A DNA stretch of 12,246 nt from Bacteroidota bacterium (GCA_023412195.1 JAEYNZ010000001.1:1-12246); one strand, 5' to 3'; counted from the first letter of the stretch, positions 1 to 7,139 are shown. Notes: generated by a model from the letters alone, not told the origin. Translations and numbers: made by a program.

Positions 1-98
1 TCTTTTACTTCTTTCATACGGCATATGTTTTAAAATTATAGATGCCGCAAAGGTCATAGAATCCCGAATATGATTATTTTAGCAGAAAAACGAAGGCT

Positions 99-116
99 AT
101 CCCGCGAATGCGGGAT
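99..116. repeat. Short perfect inverted repeat (7-bp arms, 4-nt loop)
   Basis: ATCCCGC at 99-105 and GCGGGAT at 110-116 are perfect reverse complements around the loop GAAT. No T-run follows on either strand, so it is not a typical intrinsic terminator. It lies in bases 1-154, where no convincing coding sequence was found, and just before the chimeric glycoside-hydrolase gene. Similar short GC-rich palindromes are dispersed in Bacteroidota genomes. It could be a dispersed repeat, the end of an upstream transcript or a protein site; which one cannot be decided from one copy. Confidence 0.5.
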
Positions 117-154
117 TTAGTTCAACACTTCCTCCCTGTACCTGATGCTCCGAT

Positions 155-1141
155 ATGCTGGTTCCGCATCTCGACAGCATGAGGGATGCAGGTGCCAATT
201 ATGTCCGCAATACCATGAGCGACCGCAGGGACAGCCAGCCATTTGAATATACAGGTGTAAGTTTTTTCAATGCTATTTATAATGTTGAATTCAATCAGAG
301 CAGTGAAGTCAGGAGAAATTATATCCGCCAGTTTAAGGAAACAGGGATCAATGTTTTACGTGTTTGGTGCCAGTGGGATAACGCCCGTGGATTCATTGAC
401 GGAGGCGAAGGGAAAACATTATATAATGAAGATGGTTCCCTCAAAGAGAATCTGGCTTTGCAGCTTAATGACATTGCCAGTGATACTGACAGGGAAGGGA
501 TGGTTCTTTTGTTGGTATTGTTCTCGAGGGAAAGTTGGAATGAAAACCTGCGTCTCAGTGATGCGGCTTCTGAAAAGGCAGCGGAAGCAGTGGCCCTTGA
601 ACTTCTGCCTTACAGGAATGTAGTTTTGCAGATATGGAATGAATTTGATTACCGGACTGTTGATTATTTAAAAGTAGTAAAGAAAGCAGATCCGGCAAGG
701 CTGGTTACCAATTCGCCGGGTTATGGAGGTGTAATGGGCAGCAGTGATGAAAACCTTGCCCTTGACTTCCTGTCACCGCATACCACACGTGATGATAACC
801 GTCACTGGGAAGTTGCTGCCAGTGAAATTGAATACCTGGTGAAGAAATACCGTAAACCGGTTGTTGATGATGAACCTGCCCGAAAAGGTACTCCTCAGTT
901 TGGAGGTCCAGGAACTCCAACGCAGCCTGAAGATCATATTCTGCATATTTATAACGTATGGAAAGCAGGTGGCTATGCCATCTATCACCACGACATGTTT
1001 CAAACCGGGTATGGGTCAGATGCCATTCCACCCCATGGAATCCCTGTGCCCGGATTCAGTACCTATCACGACAGGGTGTTTGATTTCCTTAAGGATAAGG
1101 AAAGATATATCCGGCCATTAAATGTCCGATCAATTGAATGA
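155..1141 (+). CDS. Glycoside hydrolase-like (cellulase/GH5-type TIM barrel) protein with an apparently chimeric N-terminus
   Basis: The 328-residue product reads as a clan GH-A-like glycosidase barrel from about residue 28 (FEYTGVSFFNA) to 320. The pattern IWNEFD (N162-E163) after a strand fits the acid/base site at the end of beta-4. KPVVDDE ending at E240 fits the nucleophile strand beta-7. Other conserved-looking segments are INVLRVWCQWDN (65-76) and YHHDMFQTGYGS (277-288). The substrate is not known. There is no signal peptide. An in-frame TGA at 143-145 lies ten bases before the start, and no ribosome binding site is visible. Residues 4-23 (PHLDSMRDAGANYVRNTMSD) resemble the beta-1 region of a different cellulase-like family that I would expect deep inside a longer exported protein, so the first 24 or so residues look like a remnant fused in frame near bases 221-235. 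The next in-frame ATG codons are at 179 and 215. The gene may therefore be a pseudogene or a 5'-truncated copy. It converges on the aldo/keto reductase gene with a 68-bp gap. Confidence 0.7.
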   Translation: MLVPHLDSMRDAGANYVRNTMSDRRDSQPFEYTGVSFFNAIYNVEFNQSSEVRRNYIRQFKETGINVLRVWCQWDNARGFIDGGEGKTLYNEDGSLKENLALQLNDIASDTDREGMVLLLVLFSRESWNENLRLSDAASEKAAEAVALELLPYRNVVLQIWNEFDYRTVDYLKVVKKADPARLVTNSPGYGGVMGSSDENLALDFLSPHTTRDDNRHWEVAASEIEYLVKKYRKPVVDDEPARKGTPQFGGPGTPTQPEDHILHIYNVWKAGGYAIYHHDMFQTGYGSDAIPPHGIPVPGFSTYHDRVFDFLKDKERYIRPLNVRSIE

Positions 1142-1209
1142 AAAGGATTTAAATTATCGATTTCAGCTGCAGGGACAGGACTTTCTGTACCTGGCAAATT
1201 CAGCCTGTA

Positions 1210-2211
1210 CTATCCTTCCCTTAAAACTCTTGAGTGGTAGGAGCATCCATAACCGCTTGAAGAATCCTTATAGGCTTCCGGCTCCCCGTTTTGAGCTGCT
1301 GCCAGAGACATGTCGAGCAATTCATTGATCTTATCTTCTGTCAGAGGCTTGAAGTTGCGGGCTATATTTATCATCAGCTGCATCTCTTCCTGGTTCTGCA
1401 TTCCGCAGATCACTGTGCTAACCGGAAGAGAAAGTGCATAGTGCCGGCAAAGTTCTGCGCTTACATTCACCTTATTGGAAATGCGGGAGAAACCTCCTGC
1501 AAGTGATTTCATTCCCAGGGCTGCAATGTTCCTGGCATTCAGCACTGGCAAAACCCTTTTCTGGAAGCTGTTGTAATGGGCATCCATGATGTTCAGGGGC
1601 AGCTGGACGGCATCCCATTCAAATGGTACGTTTAACATGTCGAGGTGGATCTGCGGATCGCGGTGGCCTGTAAAGCCTATGTAACGAAGCTTTCCTTCCT
1701 TTTTACCTTCAATCAGTGCCTTGAGTGCGCCCTTGTCGGGATCGGCAATGCGCTGACGGTCGCCGTCGTACTGGATGGAATGCAACTGCACCATATCGAT
1801 CATATCGGTATTCAGCCGCCGCAATCCATCCTCCAGGTGCCGTTTAGCCCCTTCATAATCGCGTGCGCATACCTTTGTCATCAGGAATACCTTGTCGCGC
1901 AGGTTGCCCTGTTTCAGCCCTTTACCTACCACTTCCTCGGAACGGCCCTGGTTATATTCCCACGCATTGTCGATAAATGTTATGCCCTCAGCAATGCCTT
2001 CATGCATCATACGTATGGCAAGTTTTTCATCTATGTAACCCAGGTCCCAGCCTCCGAAACCGACAATGGAAACCTGCTCACCGGTCTTGCCCAATGCGCG
2101 TGTAGGGATACCTGCAGATGTGAAGGCCTGTGTTTTCAATACCACCGGGCCCATTAAAACTCCGGTCATCAGTGTCTGGATGAAATCCCTTCTTGAAAAT
2201 CCGTTTTTCAT
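1210..2211 (-). CDS. Tat-exported aldo/keto reductase
   Basis: The 333-residue protein begins with a twin-arginine signal: SRRDFIQTL (R7-R8) is followed by a hydrophobic stretch to about residue 30, as in many Bacteroidota periplasmic oxidoreductases. The mature part is an aldo/keto reductase, an NAD(P)H-dependent (beta/alpha)8 carbonyl reductase. The family's catalytic tetrad is present: D81 and Y86 (FIDNAWEYNQGRSE), K113 (FLMTKV) and H144 (VQLHS). GMKSLAGG (233-240) and the late cofactor region around VICGMQNQEE (267-276) also fit. Length is normal for the family. The physiological substrate is unknown; a sugar or sugar-derived carbonyl is plausible from the neighbourhood. Tat export suggests that it folds with its nucleotide before transport, as known for this pathway. 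The start is supported by the Tat motif directly after it. Confidence 0.9.
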   Translation of the reverse strand: MKNGFSRRDFIQTLMTGVLMGPVVLKTQAFTSAGIPTRALGKTGEQVSIVGFGGWDLGYIDEKLAIRMMHEGIAEGITFIDNAWEYNQGRSEEVVGKGLKQGNLRDKVFLMTKVCARDYEGAKRHLEDGLRRLNTDMIDMVQLHSIQYDGDRQRIADPDKGALKALIEGKKEGKLRYIGFTGHRDPQIHLDMLNVPFEWDAVQLPLNIMDAHYNSFQKRVLPVLNARNIAALGMKSLAGGFSRISNKVNVSAELCRHYALSLPVSTVICGMQNQEEMQLMINIARNFKPLTEDKINELLDMSLAAAQNGEPEAYKDSSSGYGCSYHSRVLREG

Positions 2212-2218
2212 GATGCTG

Positions 2219-2230
2219 CCATTTAAATGG
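2219..2230. promoter_or_regulatory. 12-bp perfect palindrome before the aldo/keto reductase start
   Basis: CCATTTAAATGG is a perfect 12-bp palindrome whose near edge is 7 bases upstream of the ATG of the aldo/keto reductase (2209-2211). It could be an operator or part of the 5' leader. It is AT-rich in the centre, so chance is possible, and no second copy was seen in the window. Confidence 0.25.
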
Positions 2231-2293
2231 AATATAATACTGCAAGATACTTAAAATAAAAAAGATCTGTATGTTTTTGTTCAATACTGTTTA

Positions 2294-2528
2294 ATCAGGA
2301 GACACAAGCCCCTCAGTAAATATATATACAGCCCGGATAAAAATAATTTTGGAAATGAAATGCCAGATTCTACAATACGACCCCCTAAATCCCCCTAAGG
2401 GAGACTTTAGGACAGTGCAAATTAGGCAGGATGCTGCTACAGAGCGTCTTTCCCCTTCCCCTGGGGGAGGATGGGAGGGGTCATAAGAATGACTATTACT
2501 TAAGAGATACAGGTATCAGAGACACAAG
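2294..2528 (+). repeat. Short direct repeat ATCAG(G)AGACACAAG flanking the MITE-like element
   Basis: ATCAGGAGACACAAG at 2294-2308 recurs as ATCAGAGACACAAG at 2515-2528, differing by one inserted G. The pair brackets about 200 bases that include the GACCCC element. The right copy is extended by a tandem GACACAAG unit and forms the aberrant tail of the DUF1593 remnant. This may be a rearrangement or deletion scar, or simple low-complexity similarity. Confidence 0.35.
2379..2482. repeat. MITE/REP-like 104-bp element with GACCCC terminal inverted repeats
   Basis: The element opens with GACCCCCTAAATCCCCC (2379-2395) and closes with GGATGGGAGGGGTC (2469-2482). Its ends are inverted copies: GACCCC against GGGGTC perfectly, and with gaps over about 30 bases. 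Each half holds its own hairpin: TCCC CCTAA GGGA on the left, and CCCC T GGGG within TTCCCCTGGGGGA on the right. It has no coding capacity. Dispersed elements with this signature are widespread in Bacteroidota genomes by my recollection. Similar hairpin repeats elsewhere are mobilised in trans by REP-associated tyrosine transposases; a link here is inference. No clear target duplication flanks it. It sits 17 bases downstream of the stop of a truncated DUF1593 remnant. A similar GGGAGGGGT string occurs at the window's right edge. Confidence 0.65.
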
Positions 2529-2825
2529 ACACAAGTAGATATCTTTTCCTGCGAAAGTTATACTGCTGATAATCCTTTGCATAGGCCTGAGCTGCCAACC
2601 GGCAGGCTTCCAGACCTCTGGCATCCCATCTGTCGGGAACAACACCCTCAATGCGCAGTTCATCGGCATACCATAGCAAGTGGATCAGCGACTGCCTGTC
2701 GTCTGGGTCACCTGAATCAATGTTGATATCTGTAAACACAAACACGCGGGGCGGTTTTCACTCTTTAACCGTAGGGTAGTTGAAACAAGGAAGGTCAGGA
2801 TTAACAGCAGGTGCAGGTTTCTCAT
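2500..2825 (-). pseudogene. Frameshifted, truncated remnant of a secreted DUF1593 (nucleoside hydrolase-like) protein
   Basis: An ATG at 2823-2825 opens a clean signal peptide (MRNLHLLLILTFLVSTT, then SENRP) in one frame. The homologous body continues in another frame from about 2748 downward: RVFVFTDINIDSGDPDD, then LIHLLWYADELRIEGVV and ACRLAAQAYAKDY. Adding one C to the CCCC run near 2748-2751 would restore ENRP-RVFVFTD, so a single-base deletion explains the break. The DDxxSL core after an early TDI motif is the hallmark N-terminus of DUF1593 proteins, distant relatives of nucleoside hydrolases. They normally run to several hundred residues, but here only about 85 family-like residues remain. 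The last ~15 codons, up to TAA at 2500-2502, come from a low-complexity tract (GACACAAGACACAAG on +) and look non-homologous. The 3' part of the gene is missing, and a MITE-like repeat follows at once. In the body frame alone, translation would stop at a TGA just before KPPRVF. Confidence 0.75.
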
Positions 2826-2968
2826 AACTTATATTCATTTTCAATCCAAAGATGCAAAAAATGCAGGAGAGTGTGAGATGAGAAGGATTGACCCAGGAAT
2901 TTTCTGTAAGGATTATATCAAAGACGAAGTAGCTTTTGTACTTTTATTCTGTCTGAAGCTTTAAAATC

Positions 2969-4798
2969 ATGACAGAGGTAAAAACACGTTTCTTTACAGC
3001 AACTTATGAAAATGGTGCCGTGCGAAGGATTATGAACCGGGAGACCGAAGTGATCCGTATGATTTATTCTGCTGGCCGCGACAGGAACTGGGGGACAGTT
3101 GAACCTGAAATTATACATGAAAAGATTTCGGAAGATGAGGATGGATTTTTTATAGAAGTAAAAGCTATTTACAGGCAGGAACCTATACATTTTGAAGCGG
3201 CATATATCATAACAGGACTGGATAACCGGCTACAGTTTGAAATGAAGGGAGAATCAAAATCAAATTTCCTTGGCAACCGCACTGGATTTTGTGTGCTGCA
3301 CCCTATTGAGGAATGTGCAGGTAAGGATTGCCTGGTGATTCACCCCGGGGGCACTACCGAAACAGCTGTCTTTCCCGTTGCCGTATCTCCTGTTCAGCCC
3401 ATAAAAGACATTGCAGAAATGGAATGGCAGCCAGCAAGTGACGTGAAGGCAAAACTGAGGTTTTCTGGCGACATCTTTGAAATGGAAGACCAGCGCAACT
3501 GGACGGATGCATCCTATAAAACCTATTGCCGCCCCCTGGAGTTGCCGTTTCCATATGAAATAAAAGCCGGAGAAAAAATCAATCAGAAGGTGGAGCTTGA
3601 AATTAAAGCCGGCCAGATTAATGATCGACAGGAGAGCAATGAAATCATCTTTCACATCAATGCAAACAAAAAATTCAGGCTGCCTGAGATCGGGTTGTCC
3701 TGCACAAGCCGTGAGCAACCATTAACTCCTGGTGAGGCACAGGTGCTCAGGCAGTTTTACTTTGGGCATTTGCGGGCTGAGATTAAGTTGTTTCAGCCAG
3801 GTTGGCAGGCCCAATGGGAGCGTGCTGCTGATGAATCAAGCCTGCTGCAGGTTCCGCTGTTTGCTGTTTTCTATTTTTCTGAAAATGTAGTACCAGAAAT
3901 GGCCGGCCTAAAATTTACTCTTTCTAAGAGGCAGGTTCATGTAAAATATATCCTTGTGGTGGGTAAAAATCATTTACCTGATAATGCAGTTTTCGAAATG
4001 TATTTTGACGAATTGAAGTCTTTATTCCCGCAGGCGAAAATAGGGCAGGGGGTAAATGCATGGTTTGCAGAACTGAACAGAAACCGACCCCATTCCCGAA
4101 AATCTGAATTCATAAGCTTTGGGATCTGCCCTCAGGTGCATGCCACTGACAATACTACCCTCATTGAAAACCTTGAGGCCCAGCGTTATGCTGTTGAAAC
4201 AGCCCGGGAATTGTTTCCTGCCACAGCTGTGTTCGTTTCGCCTGTTACCCTGAAACAGCGGTTCAATCTGGTGGCTACCTCTGAGGAGGCAGATAAAAGA
4301 CAGGATGTTATACCTCCACAGGTAGATGTACGCCAACCTCTTTCTATTACGGCACAATGGCTTCTGGGAAGCCTGAAATATCTGGCACAGGCAGGATCAT
4401 CACTTGCAACTTATTTTGAAACTGCAGGATGGAAAGGTTTCATTCAGGGTGATTATAATCCGCCCGTAACAGGAATATTTCCGGCAAAAAAAGGGGATAT
4501 ATTCCCCGCATTCAGGCTCATACAGGAGCTAAAAAATTTCGATGAGGTGCTTTATTCCCAGAGCAATTCACCATTTACAGTGGATGGTATTGCATTAAGA
4601 AATTCCCTTACAGGTGAAATGAAAATCCTGCTGGCGAATTATAGCCCTGAAGTTCAAAAAACTACTTTATCCGGTACACTCTATCAGGGTAAATGTTCAG
4701 CAATGTTCGGGAAGTCACCAAGTGATACCATAGAAAACCACGTAATGATTCCAGCCGGGGAGGTGGTTATTATTCAATTTGATAACGACCTTCAGTGA
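2969..4798 (+). CDS. apnL: D-apionate lactonase homologue (ApnL-like)
   Basis: The 609-residue soluble protein has no signal peptide, so it is probably cytoplasmic. It has the overall build I associate with D-apionate lactonase, which opens D-apionolactone to D-apionate in the oxidative catabolism of the plant sugar D-apiose. The N-terminal beta-rich part (about 1-230) contains NRTGFCVLHPIEEC (103-116) and DIFEMEDQRNWTDASYKTYC (168-187), which I recognise as highly conserved in this family. A TIM-barrel-like middle (about 235-515) carries GVNAWFAELNRNRP (361-374) and SFGICPQVHATDN (383-395). A C-terminal beta domain (about 525-609) follows. Length matches the family. It converges on the DUF5060/DUF4038 lipoprotein gene (48-bp gap), a plausible apiosidase-like enzyme. 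No other apiose enzyme (apionate oxidase, isomerase or transporter) is in the window. The function rests on recalled family resemblance. The start is the first ATG after an AT-rich leader with no obvious Shine-Dalgarno site. Confidence 0.72.
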   Translation: MTEVKTRFFTATYENGAVRRIMNRETEVIRMIYSAGRDRNWGTVEPEIIHEKISEDEDGFFIEVKAIYRQEPIHFEAAYIITGLDNRLQFEMKGESKSNFLGNRTGFCVLHPIEECAGKDCLVIHPGGTTETAVFPVAVSPVQPIKDIAEMEWQPASDVKAKLRFSGDIFEMEDQRNWTDASYKTYCRPLELPFPYEIKAGEKINQKVELEIKAGQINDRQESNEIIFHINANKKFRLPEIGLSCTSREQPLTPGEAQVLRQFYFGHLRAEIKLFQPGWQAQWERAADESSLLQVPLFAVFYFSENVVPEMAGLKFTLSKRQVHVKYILVVGKNHLPDNAVFEMYFDELKSLFPQAKIGQGVNAWFAELNRNRPHSRKSEFISFGICPQVHATDNTTLIENLEAQRYAVETARELFPATAVFVSPVTLKQRFNLVATSEEADKRQDVIPPQVDVRQPLSITAQWLLGSLKYLAQAGSSLATYFETAGWKGFIQGDYNPPVTGIFPAKKGDIFPAFRLIQELKNFDEVLYSQSNSPFTVDGIALRNSLTGEMKILLANYSPEVQKTTLSGTLYQGKCSAMFGKSPSDTIENHVMIPAGEVVIIQFDNDLQ

Positions 4799-4846
4799 GC
4801 ATATGATTAGCCGGAACCCTGCGTGATATTTTGCTTCGACTGATGA

Positions 4847-6397
4847 TTAATCATGATATAACCTGATTGCCGTATAAGGATTCTCAGGATCATAGCTAAA
4901 TGGCCCCGGCTGCACCTCCCTTTCTTCAATGATCTTCATATTCCATGTATCTATTACTTCAAGTTTATAGGGTGCATCTCCTTCCAGTTCCAGTTCAAAT
5001 ATTCTGTGTTCTGTGGAAGTATATGCCATGTAATAGGTACCCGGTTTGGAAAAGATGTAAACATTTGAATTCAGCCCCTTTGGATTATCTCCTACCAGTT
5101 CGGGTTGCATATCCTTCACTGGCGCATGTTCCATAATCGATTTAAAGAAAGCAATCCTTTCAGGGCTTTCTCCGGGCAAAGTTCCTCCTTTAGCCCACCA
5201 CCTCACTTCAGTGTCAGTGTCTGCATCGTTCTCATAAGTATCGCCGTGGGTTGGGTAACCACCACTAAGACCTGCCATCCAGAAAAAAGTTGTCATCTGT
5301 TCGGGAGTCAGGTTGCCCCAACCTCTTTCAACATCTCCTTCATAACGCATCTCATCAAAAAGAAGCGGCTTTTGATATTGTTCCCTCCAATCGATGGCAT
5401 TAAAGAAATCGGTGGTTTGTGCACTTACATGTGTAATCCATGGCCTGGTATGGTCATAAAAATTATCCTCCGCATTTTCCCAGTTGTGTATTCCCCTGAA
5501 CCGCTGGTGCGGGTCTTCTTCCTGCAGGATGGTGCCGATTCCTTCCCAGTCAATTTCATCTTTTATCGAAGGAACATCCCATTCATTTGCAAGTGACCAC
5601 CAAACATTCCGGTAAGCCGACAACCGGGCTATCAGATATCTTACATACTTTTCATTCATTTCTTTTCCCATTCTGCTGTACCCCCAAGCGTCGTATGGGT
5701 GAAAAAGGATGACATCTGCCTGTATGCCCATGTTTCTTAGCTGACGAATTCTTTTGTCAAGGTTTTGGAAATATTCGTACTCTGGCTGGGTAAAATCAGA
5801 ACTTCCGCTTTCCCTATTGAATGGATGAATCCAGGGCTCCGTTTCATTCCCGTATTGATAATATTTGGGAAAAACAGTCATTCTGACCTTATTAAAAGGG
5901 CTGCTTTCCAGTGTCTGAAGTGTTCTTTCCTGGATGTGCTGATCAACACTTGCCCATTGATAGGCTGTAGTTCCGACGACATAGAAAGGTGTTCCATCGG
6001 CGTATTCAAAATAAAACTGATTAACGATGCGCAGAGGGCCATGGTTGTTGTCGGATGGTGAAGTACTGAGGAAGCCCCCTTCATGACCTGAAAGTTCATC
6101 TACATTGCTTTCAGTTACATAATTCCACGGACCTGTTTCAGGTGGTGAAAACCTGATGCGGTAGGTACTGTCGCCGTCATAAAAACCGGGAACTGTTATT
6201 TGTTTTTCATTGTTGGAAAATACTGCTGACAATTCAACATCCATGTATGGATTTCCCGTTGAAGGGCCTTTTAAAGTAACTTCAAATACTCCCCACTGCT
6301 CGGCCTGGGGTATCTGGGCTGTTGTAACAGGTAAGCTTTCGCATCCATAAAACATAATAGCAACAGCAATAGAAAATAATCCAATAATTTTTTTCAT
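4847..6397 (-). CDS. Lipoprotein glycosidase-like, DUF5060 - DUF4038 (apiosidase-like) - DUF5605
   Basis: The 516-residue protein starts with a lipoprotein signal (MKKIIGLFSIAVAIMFYGC, lipidated Cys19) and should be exported to the envelope. Residues about 34-105 (QWGVFEVTLKGP, PGFYDGDSTYRIRFSPP, TGPWNYVT) match a DUF5060 beta-sandwich. Residues about 120-425 form a GH-A-like barrel of the DUF4038 group, renamed apiosidase-like after the GH140 enzymes: DGTPFYVVGTTAYQW (134-148), SLANEWD with E272 as likely acid/base, and PLLFDEMRYEGD with E349 as likely nucleophile. Residues about 430-516 (GTYYMAYTSTEH to the end) fit a DUF5605 C-terminal beta domain. True GH140 proteins usually carry a different C-terminal domain, so the substrate is not certain. 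The neighbouring apnL-like gene makes an apioside-containing glycan attractive. No SusC/SusD pair is present nearby. Confidence 0.85.
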   Translation of the reverse strand: MKKIIGLFSIAVAIMFYGCESLPVTTAQIPQAEQWGVFEVTLKGPSTGNPYMDVELSAVFSNNEKQITVPGFYDGDSTYRIRFSPPETGPWNYVTESNVDELSGHEGGFLSTSPSDNNHGPLRIVNQFYFEYADGTPFYVVGTTAYQWASVDQHIQERTLQTLESSPFNKVRMTVFPKYYQYGNETEPWIHPFNRESGSSDFTQPEYEYFQNLDKRIRQLRNMGIQADVILFHPYDAWGYSRMGKEMNEKYVRYLIARLSAYRNVWWSLANEWDVPSIKDEIDWEGIGTILQEEDPHQRFRGIHNWENAEDNFYDHTRPWITHVSAQTTDFFNAIDWREQYQKPLLFDEMRYEGDVERGWGNLTPEQMTTFFWMAGLSGGYPTHGDTYENDADTDTEVRWWAKGGTLPGESPERIAFFKSIMEHAPVKDMQPELVGDNPKGLNSNVYIFSKPGTYYMAYTSTEHRIFELELEGDAPYKLEVIDTWNMKIIEEREVQPGPFSYDPENPYTAIRLYHD

Positions 6398-6425
6398 TTA
6401 AATGTATTTAGGGTAAAATTCATAA

Positions 6426-6455
6426 GCTTACGAAATCCTGGTTGACTTCGTAAAC
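6426..6455. promoter_or_regulatory. 12-6-12 inverted repeat upstream of the DUF5060/DUF4038 lipoprotein gene
   Basis: GCTTACGAAATC (6426-6437) and GACTTCGTAAAC (6444-6455) are reverse complements at 10 of 12 positions, including a perfect TTACGAA/TTCGTAA core, around the 6-bp spacer CTGGTT. The near edge is 28 bases upstream of the lipoprotein gene's ATG. The size and symmetry suit a dimeric regulator's operator; alternatively the transcript folds here as a 5' leader hairpin. No known regulator gene is adjacent, so the binder is unknown. Confidence 0.45.
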
Positions 6456-6547
6456 GCACCACACATCATTTTTTCACTTAACAAAAAGGGTAAAATAAGG
6501 TTTGGAAGGGCTATAGTACCTTTATTAATTTTAACAAATTTAACAAA

Positions 6548-6567
6548 AAAAGGCATTTCTGCCTTTT
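6548..6567 (-). terminator. Intrinsic terminator of the sigma factor - PepSY - microprotein operon
   Basis: Read on the minus strand, AAAAGGCA GAAA TGCCTTTT forms a perfect 8-bp stem closed by a GAAA tetraloop and runs directly into more T residues (TTTTTTTG in total). It begins 22 bases past the stop of the 33-codon gene, which supports that small gene as a real transcription unit end. The + strand also has T-rich sequence after the stem (TTTTAATTTT), so it may act in both directions. It also separates this operon from the lipoprotein gene further left. Confidence 0.75.
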
Positions 6568-6588
6568 AATTTTCCTTATGGTTAAATC

Positions 6589-6690
6589 TTACATCAGCAA
6601 CCACAGGATAACAAGAAGTGCCAGTAAAGCAAAACCGACTAGAAATGCAATACTGTTACCCTTGTTTAATTCATTTCTTTCCTGTCCCAT
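6589..6690 (-). CDS. 33-residue single-pass membrane microprotein
   Basis: An ATG (6688-6690) opens 33 codons ending in TAA (6589-6591). The product has a polar, charged N-terminus (MGQERNELNKGNS) and then an unbroken hydrophobic helix from I14 to the end (AFLVGFALLALLVILWLLM), long enough to span the membrane once. It lies 50 bp after the PepSY-like gene on the same strand and is followed at 22 bp by a strong intrinsic terminator. This spacing makes it the likely last gene of the sigma-factor operon. I recognise no family. Roles known for such peptides elsewhere include tuning a membrane partner or a sensor; a link to this sigma factor is only inference. A longer open frame on the opposite strand (6578-6802) is considered its shadow. 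Confidence 0.65.
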   Translation of the reverse strand: MGQERNELNKGNSIAFLVGFALLALLVILWLLM

Positions 6691-6740
6691 ACTTTTTTTT
6701 ATATTTAGACGAAGACAAGGCACCCGGGTAACTAAGATTA

Positions 6741-7139
6741 TTATAATTTTCCTTCATTCAGCAAATTTCCTGCTTCATCAAACAGCAAAAGCTTTCTCTT
6801 AAATAGGTTATCCCGGATAATGACCTCATACAGGCTTGCATCAGGTTTAAAAATTGCGATGGAATTCATAACCTCCCCCCATTCCCGGCTTTTGGCTGCA
6901 ATGTTTTCAGGCAGTTCATCTGGCCACAGATTTTTCTTATATTCGGTGAGTTCTCCTGCCTCAGATATTCTGGCGATATGCTCAATGTCGTTCAGATAAA
7001 AAATGGCTTCATAATCATTTTTTTTATGTTCCCATTCAACATTAATGGCAGAGGGAAAGTGTTTTACAAGTTCATTTTTTACCGGTTCAGGAACAGGTTT
7101 GGGATAGTTTCCGAATATTTTTGAAAAAGGATTTTTCAT
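6741..7139 (-). CDS. PepSY-like (DUF2874-type) protein without signal peptide
   Basis: The 132-residue protein has two similar halves of the PepSY-like kind, short alpha+beta units found in many Bacteroidota periplasmic proteins. The first is about 20-70: VKNELVKHFPSAINVEWEHK, YEAIFYLNDIEHIARISEAGEL. The second is about 80-130: IAAKSREWGEVMNSIAIFK, YEVIIRDNLFKRKLLLFDEAGNLL. Unlike most members it lacks a signal peptide, beginning MKNPFSKIFGNYPKPVPEPV, so a cytoplasmic place is likely. It follows the sigma-factor gene by 59 bp and precedes the 33-residue membrane protein gene by 50 bp, so the three are probably cotranscribed. It is not a classical anti-sigma factor: there is no zinc-binding anti-sigma motif and no membrane segment. 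A regulatory role beside the sigma factor is possible but unproven. Confidence 0.7.
   Translation of the reverse strand: MKNPFSKIFGNYPKPVPEPVKNELVKHFPSAINVEWEHKKNDYEAIFYLNDIEHIARISEAGELTEYKKNLWPDELPENIAAKSREWGEVMNSIAIFKPDASLYEVIIRDNLFKRKLLLFDEAGNLLNEGKL

Noticed and set aside
1645..2157. 170-codon open frame on the + strand
   Set aside because: It lies wholly antisense to the aldo/keto reductase, whose catalytic tetrad and Tat signal are clear; the predicted product has no coherent domain.
2915..2968. Possible TAnnTTTG-type promoter (TAGCTTTTG) before the apnL-like gene
   Set aside because: Contains one extra T compared with the Bacteroidota consensus and lacks a well-spaced TTTG box; too weak to list as a promoter.
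3260..3718. 152-codon open frame on the - strand
   Set aside because: Antisense to conserved motifs of the apionate lactonase homologue; no family features.
5105..5596. 163-codon open frame on the + strand
   Set aside because: Antisense to the DUF4038 barrel; composition rich in Pro, Ser, Phe and His as expected from a shadow frame.
6578..6802. 74-codon open frame on the + strand
   Set aside because: Antisense to the 33-residue gene and the end of the PepSY-like gene; low-complexity hydrophobic product and starts directly after the terminator hairpin. The minus-strand reading explains the terminator better.
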